From the NCBI GenBank assembly GCA_030248135.1, contig JASANC010001692.1, positions 56,726 to 120,725 of the forward strand: a DNA stretch of 64,000 nucleotides. The letters are read 5' to 3'. Numbering within the stretch: position 1 is the first letter of the stretch; every line of letters starts with the position of its first letter. The DNA comes from Theristus sp. LFF4_11. Taxonomy: Eukaryota; Nematoda; Chromadorea; Monhysterida; Xyalidae. Under the pieces are notes generated by a model. That model did not search any database and was not told the DNA's origin. It worked only from the letters and a program-made list of their open reading frames with translations. This document shows, in pieces, positions 43,060-52,300 of the stretch. The position numbers were made by a program, and so were the translations under genes.

Positions 43060-43206
43060 TGAGTCGTTGTAGGTTTCTAACTCTAAACCTAATCCTAATC
43101 CTAAGCCAAGCCTTTCTGATAAGGTGAAAATGAAAATGATCATTTTCACCTTATCAAAAAGGGTTGGCTTAGGATTAGGATTAGGTTTAGGATTAGGAAT
43201 CTACGA
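43060..43206. repeat. Foldback centre with telomere-like TTAGGN units
   Basis: CTAAACCTAATCCTAATCCT AAGCCAAGCC and GATAAGGTGAAAATG are repeated in inverted order as CATTTTCACCTTATC and GGTTGGCTTAGGATTAGGAT TAGG around a centre near 43140. The arms are imperfect but long (about 65 bp). TTAGGA/TTAGGC/TTAGGT units resemble animal telomere-like repeats in degenerate form. Confidence 0.85.
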
Positions 43207-43345
43207 CGACCAGGGTTTTTAGCAGAAAAACGTCTTTTTTTTGCAAAAATTTTGTATGGGGCCATTCATTTTGTGAAGGTCCATTCATTTTGTCTTTGGC
43301 CACGCATTAGTAAAGAGCGCCGCAATATTTACCCGTGGCATCGTC

Positions 43346-43476
43346 GCAGACCGCGACCGTACCAGGCCGCGATGTCCCAGGCCGCGATCATCCCAGGCCG
43401 CGATCGTCCAGGCCGCGATCGTTCAGGCCGCGATCGTCCAGGCCGCGATCATTCAGGCCGCGATGCTTCGGCCGCG
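43346..43476 (-). repeat. GATCGCGGCCTGGAC minisatellite, right arm (inverted)
   Basis: Units of the type CAGGCCGCGATCGTC, the reverse complement of the array at 42763-42998, about nine copies. Together the arrays bracket the foldback centre symmetrically. Confidence 0.9.
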
Positions 43477-43482
43477 ATCTAC

Positions 43483-43780
43483 GGACCGTTTTACCTATTC
43501 ATTTTAGGTTTGAACGCTTGAACAACTTTTGAAATAAACTTTTTGAGCGTCTCAAAGCTTGTCCTAACATTTCCGAAGAAGCCAAGGTGACAATTCACTT
43601 TATTGTGAATTCTGAGCGTCCCGGCCTGTACCGTCTGCAAGCACTACTTTATTTGGTTACTGTTTCGTGTCGTGTAGTCGTAACGTCGTCATCATAATTA
43701 ATCAATTGCAAGCCGGTAAGCTATTTTTTCAGTTTAGCTGGGAACAATTAGTGGCGTTTTGAGGGTCAAAACGGTCGCAC
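43483..43780 (+). mobile_element. Diverged relic of hAT-N2
   Basis: GGACCGTTTTACCTATTCAT TTTAGG, ACTTTTTGAGCGTCTCAAAG CTT, TTTCGTGTCGTGTAGTCG and AGCTGGGAACAATTAGTGGC GTTTTGAGGGTCAAAAC all match the hAT-N2 copies at 48.6-48.9 and 60.0-60.3 kb in the same order. Both termini are missing. Confidence 0.75.
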
Positions 43781-44429
43781 GGGTATGCTTCACATAAATT
43801 TTTTTGCACAACGATTCTGGTTTGTTGAGTATTCGTATTCTCACTGTCACACACTTATTTTGAGACACAATTACGCCATACAATACTGTTTAGAATCTGT
43901 TCAGAAAAGTATTAAAGGATTTAACAAAGAAAAAAGTCTTACAACATCTTGGGTTGAGCGATCTAAAATAACAGCGTTTCCCAGCCTAGTTTGACCAAAT
44001 GCTGTTGATCGTTTGGCGTCGCAGTTGAGAGTTAGCGTTGGTCAACAGTGTGTGCACATGTGCCGTTGGCATCGACAGTCGCTGTGCCTGGTTCTAGTCT
44101 GCATGGTCTCTGCATCTGGATCAGTCTGCGATCCATGATTGCTAAGTATTATTGGTTATTGAAAGTTGAATCTATTTCTGGACCGTCCCTGTGGTTAGTT
44201 TTGTTGAGTAATTTTCGAAAAGTGAATTGTTGGACCTTAACAAATACCAATTGAATATTAGAACCCAAAGTTCATCTTCAACGGAAGCTTATTGATATTT
44301 CTAATTATTACAACGGAGCTGTCTGTTTAGAAAATTCACATCACAGCTCAATTATTTACTCAGAATTTGTCAGTCAAACTTTTAGGAGACCCGGAGTAAA
44401 CTCCTCACTTTTCTAACACTGAACACTGC

Positions 44430-44720
44430 TCTGAAACACAGCTTACCTGCGCCATGAAGAAACGCAACACACAGCCACTGTTGAATGTCATTCCAAATTC
44501 AATATTGAGGTGCAGCAGTTTTCTTGACGGCATCAATTATGTTGGATTTGCGTAAGTCTTCAGCGAATCTTGTCAGATTGTTTATGATTGAAAAAACAAG
44601 CGTCGAATTAGCAGGATCCAAAAATCATGTCACTGCTCAACCCGACACTTATTATTCAAATCATATTTAAGTCAAGGTCAATTGAACTGTAGGTGAATGC
44701 ATGCACGTCGTCGAGCTAGC
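44430..44720 (-). repeat. Inverted duplication arm 2
   Basis: Reverse-complement partner of 41440-41870. On the minus strand it contains ATGGCGCAG|GTAAGCTG, the same start-plus-donor string as arm 1. Neither arm could be connected to a downstream exon. Confidence 0.6.
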
Positions 44721-45343
44721 CGCTCCTTGAATTTATGCCAGTGCCAAAGAGTAAAAAATCCATGAAATGAAGGCGAAGCTCTTCAGTTTGTTGTTTGTAT
44801 ACTCACAACCACAGCCACACTTGGGAGTGAGGGTGGGAGGGACCACACCGTCACGTGAACAATAAAAAACAGTCGCCGTCGTCGTCGTTCCACGGTCCAC
44901 CATCTGCTCACTGTTTTAAAACCGTTTGATTCAATTCTTTAAGCAATTCATACATAATCGTACCGTTGATAAAAAAGTAAAACTCAAAAATCTGAATGTT
45001 GTCGTCGTCGTTTCGTTCCGTTCACTGTTCAGACTTCGAAACTGAAACTGAAATTCGAATTCAACACTCGATCGAATGAATGAATGAATGAACCAAAGAA
45101 CTGAACCAAAAGTGCAAAACGAACACCCTTTTCTTTTTCTTTCTTTCTTTTTTATTTTGATGCCTTCTAATTTACATTTGTCTGCTTCCTCGGTTATAAT
45201 TTACCGTTGGCAGACATTATGTTTTGCAACATGAATACCAACCTTTTTCCGGTGTCAGTTGGGTGTTTTTTGTTATGTTTTGTTTTCTTGAAGTTCGGTT
45301 TTTCGGGTTTTCAGTTTTGTTGTTCTGTTGTGGCTGCTCTGAA
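44721..45343. other. Intergenic sequence with simple repeats
   Basis: No gene recognised. GTCGTC and GAATGAATGAATGAAT short repeats and a C/T-rich stretch near 45,120-45,150 are present. Confidence 0.4.
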
Positions 45344-45560
45344 CATAGTTGTTCCAGAGCTGGGGGGTTTGGGCTTGGGGGCCGAAAAAGATAGATACCG
45401 TAGCTGTAGTAGAATTCGAAAAAAAGTGAAAATCCCGATTTTTTTAAAGTTAAAAAATTAATTTTTTTTAAATGAATTAATTTTTTTTTCAAAATGTCGG
45501 AGCCGGAGGAAAATCTGATGATCGACAAAAATAGGTGCATTCGATTCGAACCGTGCTAAC
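45344..45560 (+). mobile_element. hAT-N1 left-end fragment
   Basis: CATAGTTGTTCCAGAGCTGG GGGGTTTGGG repeats the left end of the complete hAT-N1 copies, followed by GATAGATA. No matching right end with the flanking octamer GCTCTGAA is in the window, so the copy is truncated or recombined. Confidence 0.65.
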
Positions 45561-46161
45561 GCGCCATAGTTGTTCCAGAGCCGAGGGGTTGGGGGGGCCG
45601 ATATAGATAGCTGGAGCAAATTTTCTAGATAGATAGATAGCTGGAAAATTTTGGGGGGGGGGCGCGGGGGGGGGCATGTGACTTTGGGGGGGGGGCGGTA
45701 AAAAATTTTAAATTTGAAAGATAGATAGCTAAGACGCTAAAAAGCTATAAAAACAGAAAAATAATGCTAAAAATACACTAAAAATCAAGTATAAACGCGT
45801 ATTTTATCTAAAATTAGCGAAATTTTCAAGAATTACGAGCAAAAATGGTCAATTTTGGTCAAAAATTGACTCATTTTATGTCTTCGAAGACAAAATTTTT
45901 CAGATAGATAGCTGGCTGAGAAATTTTTTTAGATAGATAATAGCTGAGCCGAAAAAACCTGTTTGATAGAGATAGATTCGAAAAATTTTTTGGGGGGGGG
46001 CAGTACCGTGGACCCAAACCAATTTTCGAAGGGGGGGGTATGGTGCCGTGGGGGGGTGCCGACCAAAAAGTGAGGGGGGGGGGTCCAACCTATGGTAACG
46101 TGGGACCCCCCCCATGGGGGGGGTGCATTTTTTCAAAATTTTCTGTGCGGGGGGTCCACCC

Positions 46162-46885
46162 TAGGGTTGTTAAAAAAAACAAAAATCGTCATCTTTGTTT
46201 AAAAAAAAAAAAATTTTTTTTTTTAAAAATTTCAAAAATCAAAGTTGTGCTAAATCAATCAGGGAGTCCGAAGAACCACATATGATATGCAAGCGCCTCC
46301 CGAATGACTCCCATATGACGGAACTTTGCAGATTTTGTTTTGGTGACCTCAATTACCCCTTTTCCAAACCGTCACCATGCCTCTTCTTGTGTTTTGACCT
46401 CCAAAACGTCACTAATTGTCCCCAGCTAAACTAATGCTAAAGTGAAGACAAACATACCGCCTTGAAATTCGATCAATTCTTCTGATGGTGTTGCGACGAC
46501 ACGACACGAAGCAGCAAGCAACCAGACAACGTAGCGCTTGCAAACGGAGCAGCGAGCACAATCGGACGCTCTGCGAGGCGAATCGTCACCTTATCTGCAT
46601 CGGAAATGGTAGGCCAAGCTTTGGGACGCTCAAAAACTTCATCGCAGATGTTGTCGTAGCCTAAAATCAGTCGGTAAAACGGCCCAAAATCGACTGCTAA
46701 AGGTTTTACGAGGTATAATCAAAGAAAATTTTTGTTGAACTTTCGAAAAATTTTGCCAAAATTGAGGTTTTCAGAGCATATTAGAGGAAAATTTTTCGAA
46801 TTAAAAAAAAAAAAAAAATCGGCATTTTTGTTTTTTTTTAATCATTTTTTTTTTAAATTTTTTTTATTTTTGTTTAACAACCCTA
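46162..46885. mobile_element. hAT-N2 copy A, nested in hAT-N1
   Basis: Ends TAGGGTTGTTAAA and the inverted TTTAACAACCCTA, flanked on both sides by GTCCACCC (46154-46161 and 46886-46893), an exact 8-bp duplication. The interior is A/T-tract-rich near the ends with a conserved, non-coding central 500 bp. TAGGG-type ends plus the octamer duplication fit hAT. Confidence 0.9.
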
Positions 46886-47246
46886 GTCCACCCCCCACCC
46901 CCCATGATAATTTTTCGCTTAAATTTTGAAGGAAAAACGCTAAATTTTGCTGCAAAATCGTTGAAATTACAATGAAGATGGTCAAGTTATCATATATTCA
47001 GCTTATATTATGGACTTTATAGACAAAAAATCATGATTTTCGAAAAAAATTTTAGGGTGTACGAAAAATTTTGGGGGGGGGGGTCTCCGCCAGACAAAAT
47101 TTCATGGGGGGTGTGGGGGGGGGTGTCGGCCAAATTTTCGAGGGGGGGGGGTCCGAGGGGGGGGTGCCCGGTTTTAGGGGGGTGGCACGGTGCCCCCCCC
47201 CCCCCCCCCCCACCCGACGGTCTCTGGTGCTCTGGGGGGGTGTACC

Positions 47247-47993
47247 TAGAGATGTCAAGAAAAAAAAAATTTCTATTTTTTTTTTTTTTTAAATTTTAAT
47301 TTTTTTTTTTAAATGAAAGTTGTTCAGAATTTTTCAGGGAGTCCGAATATCACCATATGAGGAGCCACCGACTTACCATATGACCCCCACTCATATGGGA
47401 GGAGGGTGAAAATTTCAGACTTGGTTTCGGCGACCCCATTTTCCCACCGACGACATCACGTCTCGTGTTTTGCCTCTCAATTCACCTCAAATAACACGGA
47501 AACAAGTTCAACAACAAACCGGTGTGATCATGCTGACGACACGAGGCGAAACAGCAACGAGCAACCAACGAAGTCACGCTTGCAGTGGCAGACAGTGCAA
47601 TTTCGACCTTTCGAGATCCTGAAAAACGATGCGTAAATGTGAGTTCTCTGCTTCTATCTCACCTTAGCGGCATCGGAATTTGTTGAACTAGCCTTTGCGA
47701 CGCTCAAGTACTTCAATGCGCGAGTCGATCATCACTCACCAAGGCTAAATAAAAACAGTCGATAAATCAATCCAGAATACCACCTGCAGCGTTGAAGACT
47801 AAGTGACAAGGTAAAGTCAAAGAAAATTTTTGTTGAACTTTCGAAAAATTATGCCAAAAACGGCATTTTCAGGGCACATTAAAGAAAAAATTTCAAAAAT
47901 TTTTAATAAAAAAATATAAAAAAATGCTCATTTTTTTATACTTTTTTTTAAAAAAAAATTAAAAAAAAATTTTTTTTGCCCCTTACATCTCTA
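47247..47993. mobile_element. hAT-N2-like copy D (diverged), nested in hAT-N1
   Basis: Ends TAGAGATGTCAAG and CTTACATCTCTA, flanked by GGTGTACC at 47239-47246 and 47994-48001, again an exact octamer. The body aligns loosely with the other hAT-N2 copies (GAAAATTTTTGTTGAACTTT CGAAAAATT, GGAGTCCGAA, CATATG), so this is an older or related subfamily. Confidence 0.85.
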
Positions 47994-48086
47994 GGTGTAC
48001 CCCCCCCCCCACCCCCCCCCCTCGCCCACGGTACTGGGGGGGGCCGCCCGGCGGCCCCCCCCCCCGGCCCCCCCCTAGAACAACTA

Positions 48087-48363
48087 CGGTATGACCGAGT
48101 AAACATGGCAGCTTTTTTCAGGGTACAAAGAGCGCGCGAAATTTGAATGAAAGAAAAAAGACGTCCAGAATTACCCAATTGTGTGTCAACTTTTGCGTGT
48201 TTTTAAACTAGTTGATTCTTCGTGCTTATTCTGTTCATTTTTTCTCACTTTCGCACACGATTGGGAATTATTTTGGCGTTCTAAAACAAGACAGCTCCTA
48301 GTATGCGACTAATCTCGCCTTGATGGCGAATACAAGGACTGCCTTATTTATTCGGCCATACTG
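48087..48363. mobile_element. TA-MITE of the CAGTATGGCCGAATAAA family, copy 2, inside the hAT-N1 right end
   Basis: Left end CGGTATGACCGAGTAAACAT GGCAGC, right end CTGCCTTATTTATTCGGCCA TACTG, with TA on each side (48085-48086 and 48364-48365). It splits the terminal ACTATG of hAT-N1, so it inserted after hAT-N1 did. Confidence 0.85.
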
Positions 48364-48439
48364 TATGTAACGCGCTGAGTTCGAACTTCGAATATGGCAC
48401 TTTTAGAACCAAATAAGGCTGTTTTGGCTTTCAAAATTA

Positions 48440-49121
48440 ACAATTAATTAAAATTAAAATTAAAATCGAATTTAAAAAAAAATGATTAAAAAAACAAAAA
48501 TGCCTATTTAAAAAAAATTCGATAAATGTTCTCTGATATGCTCCGAAAACCTCCATTTTGGCACAATTTTTCGAAAGTTCCACAATTTTTTTTTGATATT
48601 ACTTCGTAAAACCGTCAGCAGTCGATTTTGGACCGTTTTACCTACTGGTTTTAGCTTCGACAACATCTGCGATGAAGTTTTTGAGCGTGCCAAAGCTTGA
48701 CTTACCATTTCCGAAGCAGATAAGGTGACGATTCGCGGCTTCGCCTCGCAGAGTGTCCGAGCTGCTCCGTTTGCAAGCGCTACGTTGTCTGGTTGCTGCT
48801 TCGTGTCGTGTTGTCGCGACATCATCAGAAGAATTGATCGAATTTCAAGCCGGTACGTTTGTCTTCACATTAGCTGGGGACAATTGGTGATGTTTTGGGG
48901 GTCAAAACACAAGAAGAGGCATGGTAACGGTTTAGAAAAGGGGTAATTGAGGTCACCAGAACAAAATCTGCAAAGTTCCGCTATACGGGAGTCATTCGGG
49001 AGGCGCTTGCATATCATATGTGGTTCTTCGAACTCACTGATTGATTTAGCACAACTTTGATTTTTGAAATTAAAAAAAATCAAAAAACAAAAATGACGAT
49101 TTTTGTTTTTTTTAACAACCT
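48440..49121. mobile_element. hAT-N2 copy B (left terminus decayed)
   Basis: Follows the hAT-N2 consensus from ATTCGATAAATGTTCTCTGA TATGCTCC through AAACACAAGAAGAGGCATGG TAACGG to the right end TTTAACAACCTTA. The left TAGGGTTG end cannot be recognised in the AT-rich sequence. It lies about 250 bp upstream of the TRIM-like gene and could contribute to its 5' region. Confidence 0.75.
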
Positions 49122-49373
49122 TACTTGCAGCCAATGAGCGTGCAGTATGCAGTATGGTTTGAATGCTTGGTTACCCGGTCACTTTGTGTGTGATTTTTTT
49201 TATTCCAGGAGCAAATCCCCCGAAGCTGGCGCATTTTTTATACCAAAGAACAACCATCGAATATTTTGCGCCAGTTATCCGAATTTCCAGTTTCCACCGG
49301 TTTTCTATTTTTTTACACCACACTCCCAACAAAGCCTTTAAAAATATTCATCACCAATCATAAATCCGAAAGA

Positions 49374-52300
49374 ATGTGCGCCTCAGAAGCGGACCGATTT
49401 GACTTAAACAAATCAACAGAGTGCCCGATGTGTCTGCAGGTGTTTACCGAGCCGAAACAGCTGAACTGCGGACACAGTCTCTGTAAGACCTGTATCGAGT
49501 CGATGTGGTTGGTGAGTTTCTGGTTTTTTTCGGATGTTATTTCGCTCAAAAATTGGCTGAGAAGAGGGCACATCATTAATGGGGCACAGCCACAGCCACT
49601 GATGTTTTGAGGGTTCTCTGTTACAAAATTGGCCGTGGACTGAGGTTCTGTGTCTACTGGTTGGTTTGGTCAAAACTTGGTTGTTATGATGATGTTGGCA
49701 GTTTTTGTTGGAAGCTCCGTTGGGAGACCAGTTCGGCTGCTGATCGTGTCCACACGCTTTCAGTGGGAGGGATAGCCGGTCGTGAGATGCAGGCAGGCCT
49801 ACAGTGTTCAATATAAGATGGGCGTAGTTAGTATTTCGTATTTATCATTGTAAATAAGATCGGCCATGCGTATTCAGTGTAGTAGATGGCTGCTCCACTG
49901 TTATTCTTGCAGTGTGTGACCGCTTTTCAGTACGACACCTAGACAAAATGTGAAACGAGTGATTGCGTGAATTTCGCAGGCCAAAAAGCTGAACTGTCCC
50001 GTCTGCCGTACGGCCAGTCAGATGCCGAAAGGTGGCTTCAAGACCAACTACGTTCTCCAAGCGATCATTGAGAAGTTGTCGCTGAAAACAGATGCCGCGA
50101 CGAAAAAGTACGCATTTTTGAAGTCTTTGGCATGTTTTTGTTGTTCATTGTCACACACAACAACAACAGCTGTCACAAGCCGACGAGACGGGACAGGCAA
50201 AAGACGCACAAATGACGAGCTGAGAGACACGTCTGGTGGCAACCGCACTTGCAAGCTACACACGTGTTCTGAAATCTGAACGTGCTTACAGTTTATCTCG
50301 CTAATATATGCAACTAGCTGATTGGTTGGTCATAGCAGTTCTCAGCGCTGATTGGTTGGTCATCACGTCATGTTCGCGTCATGTTGCATATATTTTCCAG
50401 ATGGACTGTACACAGTTTGCAGCGCAAGCGCACAACGTCGCCGCATGTGTGGTTGTAGCTCGTGCCTGAGTGTTTGACTGTGATCTGTGCAACAGTCTAC
50501 TCAAACGCATGTAATGTGGTGTGTGGTGACGGAAATGTGCGCACCGGTATTCAGACTAGGACTTTCATGACTGGAATGAAGTGACGTTCGTGAAGTTAAC
50601 TCAAAAAGCCAACTAAAGGGGCATTCATGATGCAGTATTTAGTGACCGCGTAGCTATGTGTTTTAATGCAGCTGCGCGTCACGAAATACTGCCATTCATG
50701 AATGCGCCTTAACAAACGGTCATTCGCAGAGGAGTGAAATGTGCGACGTGCGAGCAGCGTGTGAAGTGCGAGGATGCCGTGGTCTGTAGGCAGTGCAACG
50801 ACATTCAGCTTTGCACGAAATGCACGCTGACGAAGGGTCATAAAAACCACCTGTGGAAAACCTGGAACGACATCATACAGTCGAAACGCACCGAATGGCG
50901 CACGCATAAACGAATGATTGTGCGTTTCGGTTATTTTTTGGTTTTGCGTTTTCTTTTATTGTTCATTTGGTGTTTTGAGTTTTGCTTTCATTCGTACTGA
51001 AAGTTCAGGCGCATTCATGAAGCAGTATTTAGTGACGCGTGGCTGTGTTGAAACATAGCTGCGCGCGGTCACTAAATGCTTCATGAATGCCCCTTTATAG
51101 TGGCATTCGCTAGCTGGCTGGTTGGACGCTCGCTATGTAGGCTGCCCTGCACAGAAAGCATGCATCACGTGATCACCAAGCGATCCGCTGATAGCCTACA
51201 ACTTCCGAGTTCTACTGTACTTGCTGGTGTGCGCTGTCATTTTTTTGATTGATATCAATGGGTTTTCATCTTCCAGGTGAACCCGACCATCGATTGTCTG
51301 AACGAAACGCTCGAACTGGCCAGTGGTGGCTCCGATTGTGACGGCAAAGCGGCGAAGATCAGCACCGCAGTGCAGAAATGCATCGATCTGGAAAGCGATA
51401 TTGTGCAGGTGTATGATACGAAGCTGCAGGCGTTGCTGGTAGGGGGCCGGGGGGTCTGGTTGAAAAAAAAACGTCAAACTTTGCAATGTTTGGAGGCTAG
51501 TTTTTGTTGGTGACCGACCACAACCATGTTGTTCGATTGCGACAGTTTTATACTCATAAATACACTTTACGTTTTGTGACTGCTGTGCTTGTGTGATAAT
51601 AGCTGAATACGAGTGGATTGGGGCTGCTTGGATGCGTTGAAGTTTCATGAGTCGTTTTTGTGTGTGTCAAAGTACAGGATTTTGAAAAATACAGCTTTCG
51701 CACTTACAACAACTGGTTCATCCGATCCATTTTTTCCACTTAACTTTGTGCATGTCCACCATTTCAATACCAACGTTCAGGCCGAAATCCTTGCCGCGTG
51801 CGAGAAATTCGACAACGAACGGAACGGTGAGCTGTTCAACGAGTCAGCCAAGCGGGACATGGAGCGCTGCTGCGACGTCGCCGTGAAGACCACACGCGAC
51901 TTCAGGGACAAGGTCGTGCGGTCACCGTGGTTTTCTGTTCTTTTCTTTTGTTTTTCGTTTTCTTTTTTTATCGTGATCGTTTTTTGGACGTTTGTGTCTC
52001 TCCTGAAAATAGCAGCAGTTTGAACGTTGCCAGTAAAATTGGGCGTCAATAAACCGCACTGATGTTGTGGTGCACCACAGTGGTGTTGCAGTGTACACGG
52101 TGTTCTGTGGTGTACCACGGTGGTGTTTTGCTGTACTACGGTGTTTTTGTGGTGTACCACTGTGGTATTACGGTGGTGCAACGTGGAGCGCGTCAGTGCT
52201 CCGGTTACCCTCGCATGGGTCATCTGGCGACCACCAAAAATTCATACATTCACCAAAAACTGAAACACAACAACTGTTCTCAGGCGCAAGAAGTGCAACA

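Larger units (their letters stand above)
45564..48367. mobile_element. hAT-N1, complete copy interrupted by three later insertions
   Basis: Left end CATAGTTGTTCCAGAGCC. The right end GAACAACTATG is split by a TA-MITE between CAACTA and TG. Removing that MITE (48087-48363 plus one TA) restores CTAGAACAACTATG followed by TAACGCGC at 48368-48375, which is identical to the octamer at 45556-45563. An exact 8-bp target duplication and short inverted ends point to the hAT superfamily. Two hAT-N2 copies (46162-46885 and 47247-47993) are also nested inside. The core carries GATAGATAG units and long G- or C-tracts; no transposase frame was found, so the element is non-autonomous. About 1 kb remains after subtracting the insertions. 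Confidence 0.88.

Noticed and set aside
43060..43206. Chromosome end or internal telomere
   Set aside because: Only a few degenerate TTAGGN units in a palindrome; genes continue on both sides.
42805..43521. Arg/Gly/Asp-rich frames (RGL, DDRG repeats) resembling RNA-binding RGG proteins
   Set aside because: They are translations of the GATCGCGGCCTGGAC minisatellite arrays in both orientations.
47033..48178. Gly/Pro-rich frames
   Set aside because: They arise from G- and C-homopolymer tracts inside hAT-N1 and contain no natural protein sequence.
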